Notes: generated from the sequence alone by a model not told the origin. 64,000 nucleotides of DNA from Polytrichum commune (GCA_950295325.1 OX485803.1:15314001-15378000), one strand, 5' to 3'. Positions 1 to 11,496 are shown, counted from the stretch's first letter. Made by a program: numbers and translations.

Positions 1-321
1 TTTGGAAGAGGAATGCCATTTATGCGCTGATGAAAAATTAATGACCATGACTCATGATGTCTGCATCACAAATTTCCTGAGGCACAATTATCATGTAGAA
101 ACAATAAAGTGTTGAAATAACTCAATAAATTCCACAGTACTACATTATTCTGCATGATTATCTTATTTTCTTCTAAGATGTCCCACATTCTGCTACTATG
201 AAGCAAATTGTTACATAAAAATAATGATTTTTAAAACAACATATGCATTATACACAACTGGGTATAATTCTAATGTAAAATTTACATAATACACCACCCT
301 TTGGAAACCTGTAATGTGCAG

Positions 322-885
322 GTTTCAAGGTATGTTGAGACAGCCGAAGTGAAGGAAACCTATGTAGAGACAATTTTGGATATGGAAAATGTTCTCCTTG
401 AACGTGACAGGTTGGATGTACGTTGTGAACCCCATTTCTCACAAAACCCACAGGAAGTTTCAATTAGTCAAGTGGATCAAGATGAAACTTCAACTGCCTC
501 AGCATCTATGGACATCACAAAATTGCAATCAAAGAAGCCATCTTCTTCTCCTTCTTGTAACCACCAACAGGTAGAAATTCTAAAGGTTGATGTAATAGGA
601 TCTCACCAACAAAAGGGAGGAGCCTCAATTGGGGACTGGCTTGTTGTTGGCATACAAGATTTTACATTATATCATATACGAGTGCATGGAAGCGATGCGC
701 AAATTTGGGAGGTCGATCGACGATACAAGGAGTTTGTTACACTTCAGCAACAACTGAGTCGACTATTTTCGGGAAGAAATGATGTGTCACTCCCAGCTCC
801 TTGGGATAAAGTTGCAACTGAGACGTGGAAATTAATTGGCAACACCTCACTTCATGTCATTGAGCTTCGTAGGGCTTTAATTCAA
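322..885 (+). CDS. PX-RH gene, exon with low-complexity linker and PX domain
   Basis: The acceptor AG is at 320-321 and the donor GTGAGT at 886, phase 0 at both ends (188 codons). The first ~90 residues are acidic and serine-rich without a recognised domain. From about residue 90 the PX fold begins (VDVIGS, then GDWLVVGIQDFTLYHIRV, the strand pair of PX domains), with RRYKEF as the lipid-binding motif and LPAPWDK in the proline-rich loop. The open frame continues past the donor to 1071, but that part is intron and runs into a repeat. Confidence 0.88.
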
Positions 886-3800
886 GTGAGTGACATGTAT
901 TTGGAGGGTTTTCGCATTGATTTGCTAGTAGCATTAGAGTTATTCTTTAACTCATTGGGACTTTTTGACAGGAGTTGGTCCCTATGGTCTCCTATTGGTT
1001 TTTTTGCATACAAAATCAATCATTTCTTTCCACTTGTACGCACGCTTGGAGGTAGTAGTATGGAATTCTGAAGGCAGAACATTCTATATCGGTCCATTGA
1101 GGGCCAAACTCATTTTAGCACCCCTTGGCATGCGAAAATGAGTTCAACCCTCCATGAACTAATGTAGAATGTTCCGCGATCAAAATTCCATACTACTACC
1201 TCCAAGTGTACACGGAAAACTTACTGAACATTGGAAAGTGTTGTAGTCAAACATCCCAACTCCCCACCAAAAGTCCTTCTGAGTTGAAGGATTACTCTGT
1301 TTTAGAGGTATCCTTCAATTCAACATGACTTTGGAGTTGGTTGTTTTGCATACAACATCTTCCATATTTGATAAATTTTCGGTGCATGATTGGAGATAGT
1401 AGTGTGGAGGCTTGACCAAAGAACATCGATATCAATTCATTGAGGGTAGTATGGCATGCCAAGAGGTTCTACAATGAGTTTGGCCCTCAATGAAGAACCA
1501 AAATAGGTTGGTCTTCATTTAAATTCAAACACTACCTCCGAGCATGCACCAACACAAGTGGAAAGAAAGAAATTTTTTATATTGTATGCAAATCAATGAA
1601 TGAAAGATCATAGGTGACCAACTTTTGATGTAAAGTTCCATTGAAAGGATAGCTCTTTTGTGGTTGAAGAATCAATTGGCAACTAAATGTTTTCAAGAAG
1701 GCTCTGCAGTAGTTCAGTATGATCTATTGGAGGTATTTCATAAGGATGATGTTCCCTTTTTTGAAGATGTAGGCTTACATTATTTTTGTTTTTACAGGTT
1801 TGCTTTCAATCTCTTTTTGAGGCAGGTCCCCCTTTGAGTACTGCTCCCCCTGTACTGCGGTTTTTGCTACCATCAGGGCGCCACGTTGGTGCAAAATCTT
1901 TGAACATTTCAACAACAACAACAGCAACAACATTCATAAACTCTCAGTTACCAGGCTCTTTGTTACCACTGGAGTATATAGGCTCAAATCCCACACTGGA
2001 GAGGCTATCAGCTTCTGATATCTTGGAACCCCTAGTGCAACCACTATTTGGGAAATCCATAAAATTGTTGACGCAGGTCCTTTCCCTTGCCCTATTTTTA
2101 TGCACAAATTTTGTGTCCTTGTTTACAAGAAGTTTGTAAATGCCATTAAGTATAGGTGGTGTATGTTGACTTCCATGTTGAGGTTGTTCCCTCTTGCTCA
2201 CAAAATTCTCAGATAATAGAGATATCCTTTAGTTCAATGGGACCTTTTGTTTCGAGTTGGTCCCCATTATGATTTTCCAGTGGTTGTTTTGCATACAAAA
2301 TCAATCATGTCTTTCCACTTGTGGTGCATGCTTGGAGGTAGTGTTTGAATATGAATGAAGAGCAGCCTATCTTGGTTCTTTGAGAGCCAAACTCATTTTA
2401 GCACCTCTTGGCATGCCAAAACGAGTTTCATCCTCGATGAATCAATATAAAATGTTCTTTGTTCAAACCTCCAAACTACCTCGAAGCATACACTACAAAC
2501 TTTTCGAACATGGAGGTGTTTTATGCAAAACAACCAACTCCCGACTAAAAGTCATGTTGAATTAGAGGATAAGTCTAATAGTTGAATACTGGAAATTGAT
2601 GCACCCTCTTACACCAACCCATGGCTAAGTTCACTATTGCTCAATCACAATAGAGCTATGCACTAACCCAACATGACTTTTGGGTAGGATTTGGTTGTTT
2701 TGCATCCACCACCTTCCAAATTCAGTAAGTTTTCGGTGCATCCTTGGAGGTAGTGTGGAGGTTTGAACAAAGTGCATTCTATGTCAGTTCATCGAGGATG
2801 AAACCCATTTTGGCATGCCAATAAGGTCCTTAATTGACTTTGGCCCTCAACGAACCGAAACAAGCTGCTCTTTGTTCAATTTCAAACACTACCTCCGAGC
2901 ATGCACCACAGTGAAAAAAATGGTTGATTTTGTATGCAAAACAAGCAATGGAACCTCATAGGGTACCGACCTCCGCATGAAAAGTCTTATTGACTGAAAG
3001 GTTAACAACTCTAATTACCTTCTATGTTTACTACGGGCAATGCTGACAATCAGTCCTTTCATGATCGTAGGTGCACAAGAAGAAATCCATGAGTCAACAG
3101 CTTCGTATACAGCACAATGAGTGTGCGGGCTGTCAGAAGGAGTTGGATGTTGTGACAGGTGTTGTATCAGGATTGGCTCAACATTTTAGATTGCGCGGTC
3201 CACAGTGGTGTGAATACAGTGGCCAACTCTTTTGCTGTGTCTGTCACTTGAATGAGCTTGCTGTGTTACCAGCACTCGTCTTACAGCACTGGGATTTTTC
3301 TCCTCAAAGGGTCTGCCAACTTGCCAAGGCATTTCTTGATTCAATCTATAACCAGGTTTAAATTCCCCTCTACTTTGTGCATCATCATTTTTGACACTTC
3401 TGATTTGGGGGAGGGTTTAGAGTTATGCTCTAGCTGTGGTTAAGGATTTGATATTGTGATCCTATGTTTGTTGTATAATGAGCAGACTGTCAATGGAGAT
3501 GAGGGTTCAAACAAACAAAACAAAAAGTAAATTACTTTGTCACCGACAAGGGATGCACAATCAATGTCATGTATAGTAACTATTGATAATGTACTACCAC
3601 TGCTAACTCAATAACCAATATTGTTGCAACAACGTTTAGGATGTGTATCAATTGAAACAAGATCGGGACACTTAATAGTTCTATTAGTGCGGGCCACAGC
3701 AGTTCTTTAGAATGCACAGTAATTCTCAGAATGAGAATGAATGTGGGCCACGTTAGAGTCCAACCCACGCCAAATCTCTAGTTTAAAATTCGTGTAGGCC

Positions 3801-5749
3801 ATTTTTATTTTTTCTAGGAAGTCGATGTGGGTGACTATTTTATTTTATGCTACTTCTGGCCTTGAACTAATACCCAGGTGTTGGTCAGAAGTCTCCACAT
3901 TCTCGGAGTCTAAGTCTTCACTTATAATTCATCTAAGTCTTGAATTAATCTGAATCTCCACATTGAGTTATGTTATTCTTCCAACCAACACCTTGAGTAT
4001 TAGTTCAAATTAATAAAGAAGACTTAATCAATCAAAGTGTTGGTCCCAGGGTCTTCAGCTCACATTAATTCCACCCTGACTCGATAAGTATTGTGGCCCA
4101 CAGTAATTATCTCCACATTAATTTCCACTCACTAATAGGACTATTTAGTGTGAATGACTTTCATTTAAGACACAGGGAGAATGAGAGTTGCATTTCCTTT
4201 TTTTTATTTGTGGTATTGAAATAGGTGTTGGGCCAGCCGATGTTATGTGTAAGTGCAGTAAATCCATATCTCTACTCCAAAGTTCCAATATTGGCACACC
4301 TGAGGGAGTCAAGAAAGCGGCTGAGCAAAATATTTTCCTGCATACAATGTCCTTCACGTACACGGATGCAATCTATGGTAGCTTCAAGGCTGTATCTTCT
4401 TGAGGACAATGATTTTTTTGCTCTCCGTGACCTTGTGGATCTTTCAAAGGGCGCCTTTGCCGGTATGTCAGATCACACAAGCTGACCAATTTCAATTGGA
4501 TTAAGCTGTGCTCCTTTGTGGTCACCTTAGGGCAAATCACTTTTTGTATCAAACTTATGTGAACAAGAAAATCAAAGCTCCATCCTTGTCTACAACCTCT
4601 TCAAGAAGGCTACTTAAATCAATATTGAAGAGGGTATCAGGTTTGTCTTACACATTCAACCTAGGTGTCATGATTTGATTGGACACTTGATATTTAATTA
4701 TTAATATGAGCCCTTTGGAGTGTATATGTATTTGATCTGACATGTTTGGGTGGCCACCTTTGCAGTGCTTCCTGGGTTTGTACAAACTTTGTTCGAGAGA
4801 TTTTCTCTGCACATCAAGAGGGAGTGTTCCATTTGTCTTGCACTCGGGGAGCCTTGTGGTGCTAATGACTTTTGCAATGACCCAAATGATATTATTTACC
4901 CATTTCAAGTAAGTTCTATTGGTTCTATTTAATAGGAGGATTTTGTTGCCTAGTGTCAAATCTGAATTGGTGAAATTCGGGTCAATAAACTTCTGGAATA
5001 TCTGCTTTTAACGCTGTCGAGAATGATATACCCAGTGATGATTGATTAAAGCTTTGAATATGATACGAGACAGGGTGCTTGGAAAGGCCAAGTAACACAC
5101 ATGGTGCAAGTACCATCCATCTGCAAATTATTACATTGCTTTTCCTGTTTTTATTTACCTTTTATATGCTATGGGTCTAGTGCTTCATGAGCAACAGCTC
5201 ATCCATATAAACTGAACTTCTTTCAATGTAAATTGTTCGCTAAACTACATAGAATTTCTAATGCTGAGCCGCAATGCTCTAGGTTGATTTGTCTACCCTA
5301 TGTGCAGGTCAAATTAGGTGTAAAAGTAATCATGTCTGGTCAAAAGGTACCACGTGTCATTACATGATTAGTTGGAACCTCTTTAAAGATAACATGGCAA
5401 TTGATTTTAAGCAGAGAAATGCCCAACCAGACCTGAACGCATGGTATTTCTAATTTCTGTCTGGTGTTCATGTTATCATGGTGGAGGGACAGAAGGGCGA
5501 AATGCAGATAGAAGTTGTTTTTGACCAGAATTTGCACTTGTGCTTTTTGTCTGTTTTTGGCTGCAGGAGGATAATGTGAAGCGTTGCTCCCTTTGCAAGT
5601 TGCCTTTTCATAAGAGATGTTTTATGAAGATCAAGAGCTGTCCAGTGTGTACTCGAGATTACATTCAACATAAGTCACAGAAAGCCAAAGCCTTTTCTGA
5701 TGGTGGTCTAGAGTCAATACCCGAATGTTCGAATAATGCCACACAATAA
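322..5749 (+). CDS. PX domain / Rubicon-homology (DUF4206-type) trafficking protein, 3' part of gene, six exons
   Basis: Spliced gene with exons 322-885, 1798-2076, 3071-3355, 4225-4462, 4766-4908 and 5567-5749. Every visible junction has AG before and GT after the exon, and the frames join to one 563-residue C-terminal part ending at TAA. A PX domain (WEVDRRYKEF core, basic residues that normally contact phosphatidylinositol 3-phosphate) is followed by a linker and a cysteine-rich Rubicon-homology region: CAGC, CEYSGQLFCCVCH, the conserved block LLEDNDFFALRDLVDLSKGAF, CSICLALGEPC, and RCSLCKLPFHKRCF with CPVC. Known family role: membrane-bound endosomal or autophagic regulators in which PX binds phosphoinositide and the RH zinc fold binds Rab-type partners. 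The residues before 322 are missing because the gene starts upstream of the window. I could not see a start codon or promoter. Family assignment is from motif recognition, not a search; I am confident of it. Confidence 0.9.
934..1657. mobile_element. Fold-back MITE family F, tandem pair in PX-gene intron
   Basis: Two ~360-bp palindromic units lie head to tail (about 934-1305 and 1305-1657). Each unit starts near TTAGAG/TAGAGG, runs through GAGTTGG, TTTTGCATAC and GCTTGGAGGTAGT, and then returns through the reverse complements (ACTACCTCC, GTATGCAAA, CCAACT). Inside are arms with GGCCAAACTCATTTTAG and its partner. No coding capacity; the whole pair is intronic. Confidence 0.72.
1798..2076 (+). 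CDS. PX-RH gene, exon with end of PX domain and linker
   Basis: The acceptor TTTTTACAG ends at 1797 and the donor GTCCTT begins at 2077; 93 codons, phase 0. It opens with VCFQSLFEAG, the last helix of a PX domain, then a Ser/Thr-rich linker (LNISTTTTATTF) and the block LERLSASDILEPLVQPLFG. The donor is weaker than the others in this gene. Confidence 0.82.
2212..3016. mobile_element. Fold-back MITE family F, second tandem pair in next intron
   Basis: Same arms as the 934-1657 pair: TTTTGCATACAAAATCAATC, GCATGCTTGGAGGTAGTG and CACTACCTCCGAGCATGC. Units lie at about 2212-2575 and 2650-3016, separated by a short unique spacer. It fills most of the intron between the PX exon and the first RH exon. 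Confidence 0.72.
3071..3355 (+). CDS. PX-RH gene, first Rubicon-homology exon
   Basis: The acceptor GTAG ends at 3070 and the donor GTTTAA begins at 3356; 95 codons, phase 0. It contains C-x2-C (CAGC), then WCEYSGQLFCCVCH, giving the first zinc ligands, followed by LPALVLQHWDFSPQRVCQLA, which matches the family pattern of a hydrophobic helix, HxWDF and a basic helix. Confidence 0.88.
4225..4462 (+). CDS. PX-RH gene, central Rubicon-homology exon
   Basis: The acceptor ATAG ends at 4224 and the donor GTATGT begins at 4463; it ends in phase 1. It encodes VLGQPMLCVSAVNPYLYSKVP, a basic helical stretch, and the highly conserved RLYLLEDNDFFALRDLVDLS block, the most diagnostic part of the family. 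Confidence 0.88.
4766..4908 (+). CDS. PX-RH gene, exon with third zinc-ligand cluster
   Basis: The acceptor TTTGCAG ends at 4765; the first two bases complete the valine codon begun at 4462. The donor GTAAGT begins at 4909, phase 0. It encodes VLPGFVQTLFERFSLHIKRE then CSICLALGEPCGANDFC and the IYPFQ ending seen in this family. Confidence 0.87.
5567..5749 (+). CDS. PX-RH gene, terminal exon
   Basis: The acceptor GGCTGCAG ends at 5566. It encodes RCSLCKLPFHKRCF and SCPVC, a C-x2-C/H-x2-C/C-x2-C set closing the RH zinc cluster, then a short lysine-rich and acidic tail with no homology I recognise, and TAA. The 3' untranslated region follows; I see no convincing AATAAA within the next 200 bases. 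Confidence 0.87.
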   Translation, partial: EDNVKRCSLCKLPFHKRCFMKIKSCPVCTRDYIQHKSQKAKAFSDGGLESIPECSNNATQ

Positions 5750-8630
5750 CGCGATAACAGCTTTCCATTTTGATGAATATAAGAGGAAAGGTACAAGAAA
5801 GTACCAACCTCAACCTGAACAATTTCAAGTAACAAGTGTGACATAGAGCAATCAAGTCACTAAAACTTGGTGATTTTTTCAGCTGCCTAGTTTGATGAAG
5901 GTATTGCCTATTGTGTCCCTTCCCATGTTGTACATTGTGGAATTATTGGATTGGGGTCAATGCTATAGACAATAGTGTATATAAAATATCTCCTTCATTC
6001 ATTTTTTGTGGGTTCTCTTGTCCACAAACATAGTAGATAGGAAACAAAGTATTCACAATGCCATGAGAATGAGTGAGCACAAAAGACTATGTTGCACTTT
6101 ATTGTTTCAGTGAAAAAAAAATGATAAATCCATTGCAACAATGTAGAATCCCAACTCTTATTTATATTTCTGAATACAAGCTCCAGTTCTTCAAGCATCT
6201 CTTGTCCACAACAATCACAATGCAATCTACTACTTTGGATATATGTTGTCTCAACTCATTACATACCATGTATATGAATTAATATTTGAGGCCATCCCCA
6301 CACTGTCCATTCAACATGTTGCCAATGATAATTGATTGTTTTGGAACTTTGGAACGGTGATTGTGTCAATGCCCTCTCCATTCCAAAATTCCAAAATGCA
6401 AATTAGATGAACTAAAGAGACATGTGAAACATGTCAAACATGCTACTTGGTTTGGGGCTAACTTATGAGATTTTGTCATTATCACGTGCCTTTCTACTTT
6501 CTGCAAGTGAAAAGGAGAAACTATCTAGGAGTGTGGACCATAGAACTATAGCCGTTTGTACTCATACTCGAATATTAAACAAACATTGGGAGAAAAAGTG
6601 ATGTACCACCATCATGGTGAAGTGCATGTCCTTGGTGGGTGCATATGTGACATTTGGCCATCTTGAAAGATTCTCAAAAAGCTCAACCTTACGCTCAATC
6701 TTTGATGTGGTTGATGAGTGCGTGTCTATGAGTTCGAGGGGTTTATGAGTACTATGACAGTCGAGTGAAGGTGTCATAGGTATGAAGTATGAACTCTCTT
6801 TTAAGCTATCCTTGCTCATTCTTAAAGTCTGTACATTGTGTAAGGGCCTAAGGAATCCATTGTATAGTAGAGTAGCTGTTACATTATTTCCCAAAAAAAG
6901 AAAAAGAAAAGAGGTTAGGTTGCAGTCTCTGTTCCCACTTGCTACTAACAAACAGTTGAGTGTTTTCCATCTAAACTGACATGCGCAATTAGGTTGCCTC
7001 ACGCTAATTTATTGGCATTCCACACTATTTTAAATATTTACTCTCATAATAATAAAACACAATTTTTTTCTTTTCTTTTCTTATGGTTGCTATACAGATG
7101 AATGGCGAATTTTTACATTTTGTGATCAGGTTCGACCCAGGGTAATTTGCATGGGTAGAGAGGCAACATAATTGCAAAGGTTGTGTAATTGCACATATCA
7201 TTGTAGGTTAGTACAATATTGCCCTCAAAGGAACTAGTCGAGAACATACATGTAAACTATTGCAATTGGCCAAGCACAATGGATGTCACTCACATTCCTC
7301 ATATTAAAAACTATATTGGTATCCCTTAGAGGTTAACTTCAACTTCATACATTATTCAGCTACAATTGTAGGTTGGGTGGGGCCAAGACTAAGTCATATA
7401 CTATTTGGAACTATATCATGCTTATTCTCTCTTACCAATAGATTCGGCCTAGTAAACTCGGGTGAAGCACTTTCATTGATATTATTAGAATGAAACGGTT
7501 GATAGTAGTTGAATAATGTTATGTTATAGTTTTCATGTGCTCGATTCAATAATCACATATCATATCATAATGAAATAATTTAACAGTAGTGCACGAGTAC
7601 AAGTCATTCCCACCTTTTGTGTATGATTTTCAAACACCATAGCAATACAATATTCTAGTGGTGGGATCATCATGTAGCATAGCTCGATCCTCAACTAAAT
7701 GAGAGGAAACTTGGTGCCTCGTTTGTGGTCATCTCACCTTATAGGCCATTTGGATTAAAAAGAATGATAAGGTCTTCAACCAAGAACAGCGGCGTGCGTC
7801 CAAAGTCAAATATTGTAGGGTGATACCTAGTTCAACACAAAATAAGTAATTTTTGGGTAACTATTGCCACGTGTTGTATCCAATTTGGTCAAGACCATGC
7901 TCAATCCAATGTGAAAATCAGCTTTCGACACTCAAAGTGTTGAACACTCTTTAGTATCTCAATTGGGACGATGTATCATATATGAAGGAGCCGAATGAGA
8001 TAAGAGTGCTCAAACATGCTAAAACAAATTTGATTTTATAAGGAATTATTCCTAGACAATTTGAGGATGTGCTAGAAGTCTTAGGTCACAAATTAAAATT
8101 TGTTATGATATGAAACGAAAAGAAATTCCAAGCATAGTGGTCAATGATTATTTTATGATGGTGTAGGGGTATACATCTTTGATTGCTTTGTGTTCATGGC
8201 ACATTGTAAATAATTGAATGACCTTCTTCACTCTTTGCGTGGTGGTGTGGCTCCGCTTCCCCTCCAAATGGATGTTTTTCTTCTTCTTCTTCTTAGTTCA
8301 TTTGGCAATGGCCTTTGACCTTCCTAATCAATAGAATTGGACAGTGGTCGACTATTCCTATCTTTAGAGAATATAGAGTATGTCACTTTTTCTCTTATAA
8401 TGTAGTTGAAATTGAGACACACTTTGTGTTGGAGTGTCCCCTGTATAATTCCATAAGTTTTGATTAGAATTTGAGAGTGTTGTATTAAGGAGTCTCAAGT
8501 CTCTTTTTTTCAATCCATCAAGCCAACATTAACCTCAAGCCAACATTAACCTCTATCCCAAATAGATTACCGCACTCAACCATTCTAGGGAATTAGCCAA
8601 TTTGACACCATCATGATGTACATTAAATCC
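5750..8630. other. Intergenic, no gene recognised
   Basis: 3' flank of the PX-RH gene, then AT-rich sequence. Reading frames here are short and show no domain I know. A remnant of the dispersed repeat D may lie near 6530-6600. Confidence 0.5.
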
Positions 8631-8809
8631 CACTCTACTAGGATTGTGGGGCCTAAAGCACACTTCCCATTTGACACAAGCGGTCATTAGGACATGACCC
8701 CTTCGATGACAATCGTAGATTGGACTCAACACATGTAAATGGGGTTGTGGTGCAATGACTGCCCGTGTCAAATATGAAGTGTGTTCTAGGACCATGTTTT
8801 CTAATAGTG
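8631..8809. repeat. CACT-ended palindromic MITE, copy 1
   Basis: The ends are inverted: CACTCTACTAGGATTGTGG at the left and ..CCTAGAACACACTT with AATAGTG in reverse at the right. The interior contains ATTTGACACAAG and CATGTAAATGGGG. A diverged second copy follows at 8932. Confidence 0.55.
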
Positions 8810-8931
8810 CCATTCACTAATGACACATGTTGGTGTCATTCTGGTCACTCCATGTTAGATTGTTATGTCATGAAACTACTATGTTTCTACTAGTGATTAG
8901 AAGCCTTTTGACTTCCCGAACTTTAAAATCA

Positions 8932-9178
8932 CACTATCAGGATTATGGGACCTAGAACACACCTGTCATTTGACACAAGTGGTCATTGCACCACAACCCC
9001 ATTTACATGTGTCAAAGTTCAAATGACACATGCAATTGTTACGACATGACCCCATTTACAATGTGTCAAATTGAATCTACGATAATTGTAAATTGAACTC
9101 AACACATGTAAATGGGGTCGTGTCACAATAATTGCCCCTGTTTAATAGCAAGTGTGTTCTAGAACCACATTCTACACC
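8932..9178. repeat. CACT-ended palindromic MITE, copy 2
   Basis: Starts CACTATCAGGATTATGGG and ends with the inverse AGTGTGTTCTAGAACCACAT. The central part is itself an inverted repeat (CCCCATTTACATGTGT against ACACATGTAAATGGGG), longer than copy 1. Confidence 0.55.
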
Positions 9179-9602
9179 GATTATCCCAATTAATGTGTAT
9201 CACACCAAGTTGTCCATATTATTATTTGAAGTTACACAATACTAAAACTAGGTAATGAGGATATATAGTCTACCAAGCAAAGTCATTTATGTTCTAAAAT
9301 GTCCGAACAACCTATTCAACTTTCGTTAGTAAAAATCAAACTCATGAGGAAGACATTATTGTGTTGTGTAACTCCAAAAAGTAACACGCACGAATCATGA
9401 TAATCAATGTAGTGCTATGTCCGAGAAGAACCGGTAATTAGTTGCAGATGAACCGGCTGAGTTCAAGAAATAACCGGTTGAAGTTCAAGACTTTAGGAAA
9501 TATACCGGTCATTTTAGAGGAATCTATACAAGAATATACCTCAAGTGAATAAAGTAAAACCGGAAGATGTGAACATGCAACCGGCTGGATTTAGAATCAC
9601 TA

Positions 9603-10091
9603 AGGTAGAAATACCCTAACCCGTTGACCACCCCTCTAGCCGTGCACTAGACCGCCGTCATAATGGTGAAGTGCCATTTTTGAAACGGATCATGGCTCAG
9701 CGGCAACTTCAATGCGTGTACACTTAGTGTACCCAATGGGAGTCAAGTGTTAATGTACTCATGAAGTAATCAATTTAGGCGATGTTGTGTATGGAAATGC
9801 GGATTACCGTGTTCGGTGTAGGGAGAATCTAGTGAACAAGTAGGGGTTTGGACAACTTTCCACTTTGAAAAATTGTAACAATTTTTGTATAGAACAAAAA
9901 AACATGAAACAACTTGCATTCTTCATGAATCCTTCTCGTCTATCTTGAAAAATCATCTCATGATTGTCAGACTAGATCTTCAATGCGAATCACCTCATTT
10001 TTATTTTTATTTTTGAGAGACAGGAGGTCAATCGACCAACGCCAAAAATGAATCAATCACCTCATTTTCACGGGTTATGGTATTTCTACCT
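9603..10091. mobile_element. TA-flanked mariner-type MITE, family K copy 1
   Basis: Terminal inverted repeats are AGGTAGAAATACC(C/A)TAACCCG, with TA on both sides (9601-9602 and 10092-10093). The related family E copy near 40578 has the uninterrupted site with a single TA, which shows the TA is a target duplication. Without its internal 67-base insertion it would match the length of copy 2. Confidence 0.85.
9989..10069 (-). mobile_element. Short retroposed fragment with A-rich tail inside family K copy 1
   Basis: A 14-bp direct repeat AATCACCTCATTTT (9989-10002 and 10056-10069) flanks ~53 bases that on the minus strand end in an A-rich tail of AAAAAT units after GTCTCTC. The undisturbed family K copy at 28353-28370 has this site once. 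Target duplication plus A-rich tail indicates a 5'-truncated LINE or SINE insertion. Confidence 0.75.
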
Positions 10092-10141
10092 TAGGATCTT
10101 GAGTCTTGACCGACTATGCCCAAAAACTTCCCGAACACTGG

Positions 10142-10545
10142 TGTAGTGTCAGTTCCATTTCATTCCAACGACTATAAATGACGACCTCCAACAAGCGGAA
10201 CCAGAAAGATGATCACCGATTCACCGCATGATATTTTTATCTTTGGCAAACGAATAAAGCTGATTCAGAATCGGGATCATTATACAAATAAGATACACCC
10301 ACGTCGAATTAAACGTACAACTTAGTACTGCTCGTCATCAAGCTCCAGAAATGGAGGAACGCCTGCAGTGAGCTTGAGATCCTTAAAGACCAAGTGGCAA
10401 GATGAGGTTGTCTAAGTTAGAGAGAATATAATAAACACGAAAAGGCGATCCAAGGAAGGTGTCTGCAAGTCGAAAGTCGAGCGCCATAGCTTACGACTAG
10501 TTACAGAAACTCACGATCTCACAAATTATCTGAAACGATTCGGGA
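10142..10545. other. Intergenic, nothing recognised
   Basis: No open frame, repeat or RNA feature that I can identify. Confidence 0.4.
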
Positions 10546-10608
10546 CCCGGGTCCTTGGGATAGAAAGCTTCCAATTGTCACATAAGATAGTGGATATATA
10601 CTATGGAC
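10546..10608 (+). repeat. 63-bp perfect direct repeat, left copy
   Basis: Identical to 11272-11334, starting CCCGGGTCCTTGGGATAG and ending ATACTATGGAC. The two copies bracket a family E-like element. Confidence 0.95.
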
Positions 10609-11271
10609 CTATGTTCGGGGAAAACCGACGGCTAGTTCATTATCAGCCGATGGATTTCCCCTCATGGCCGGTCCAAATTTCCAACCATCGGATGGCAATC
10701 CGATTGTAATTTCAATCCTCCGGCAATTAGCCGATGGACCAGAAAATGTCCCGGAAATGTAGTCGATTCTTCTTGTGAGTTACTGGATTTCAGCCGGAAG
10801 CATCCAAAGCGCTATTTGTCTGGGGCATCTGATGATGCACTTCAGGAAGTACCCTAAACCTTAAACTTTTTGAATTATGCAACCTTTCAATGACCAAATC
10901 CAATTGCTTCTATGAAGAATTGGGGGACCCTTGGCCTTCAGGCGGTGAAGGCATTGCTAGGTTCAATTCCTGCCAAGGATATTAACTCTTCAAATTTAAA
11001 GTTTTGAACATGCTTTTCTTTTCACTTATTCAAGATTTTGTACTAAGAAATGATTTCTAATAACTTTTTATACATTTTTTAAACAATTATTGCCGATATG
11101 AATTCCATTTAATCGGATATTGGCCAATGAAAATATGAAAATATAGGCAATTGGCCGATTGATTTTACAAAAGACCGGCTGTTGCCGATGTAAATTGGAA
11201 AAAAATCCGACCCTTCGTAGCAACTACCGTCAATTAGCCACTAGGGCTTCAAAAACTTCCCGAACTCTGGT
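10609..11271. mobile_element. Family E-like element, related in reverse to 38.3-38.6 kb
   Basis: Left end ATGTTCGGGGAAAACCG; right end AAAAACTTCCCGAACTCTGG, an imperfect inverted pair. The stretch around 10960-11260 (GGTTCAATTCCTGCCAAGG, ATTGGCCGATTGATTTTAC) is the reverse complement of 38313-38630. GGTTCAATTCC resembles an RNA polymerase III B box, so part may be tRNA-derived. Confidence 0.6.
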
Positions 11272-11334
11272 CCCGGGTCCTTGGGATAGAAAGCTTCCAA
11301 TTGTCACATAAGATAGTGGATATATACTATGGAC
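11272..11334 (+). repeat. 63-bp perfect direct repeat, right copy
   Basis: Second copy of 10546-10608. Identity ends exactly at ATACTATGGAC; the next bases differ between the two copies. Confidence 0.95.
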
Positions 11335-11496
11335 ATGTTGCAGAAACATAATTTAAGTAAGCCATGTTGCAGATTCCACAATCGCATGTGCCAAGCTGCC
11401 ACCTCCGGTCGCCTGCAAATAGTGGATTTGCCATTTTTATGTGAGTTACTCTGGAGACTAGGATTCCCACCTTTGAGCTTTCGTGGGTGCATGTTA

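Larger units (their letters stand above)
9416..10141. mobile_element. Family E repeat (AACCGGTTGAAGTTCAAG type) carrying nested insertions
   Basis: Begins near TATGTCCGAGAAGAACCGG and ends GCCCAAAAACTTCCCGAAC. The interior AACCGGTTGAAGTTCAAGAC and ATTTTAGAGGAATCTAT recur at 28.8, 38.8, 40.0-40.6 and 47.1 kb. It is interrupted by a TA-flanked MITE at 9603-10091. Confidence 0.65.

Noticed and set aside
886-1071. Continuation of the PX exon frame to a stop at 1071
   Set aside because: A consensus GTGAGT donor stands at 886, the PX domain resumes in frame at 1798, and the extension enters a MITE.
10955-10985. tRNA gene suggested by GGTTCAATTCCTGCC
   Set aside because: No acceptor or anticodon stem can be drawn around it; better explained as a B-box-like word in a repeat.
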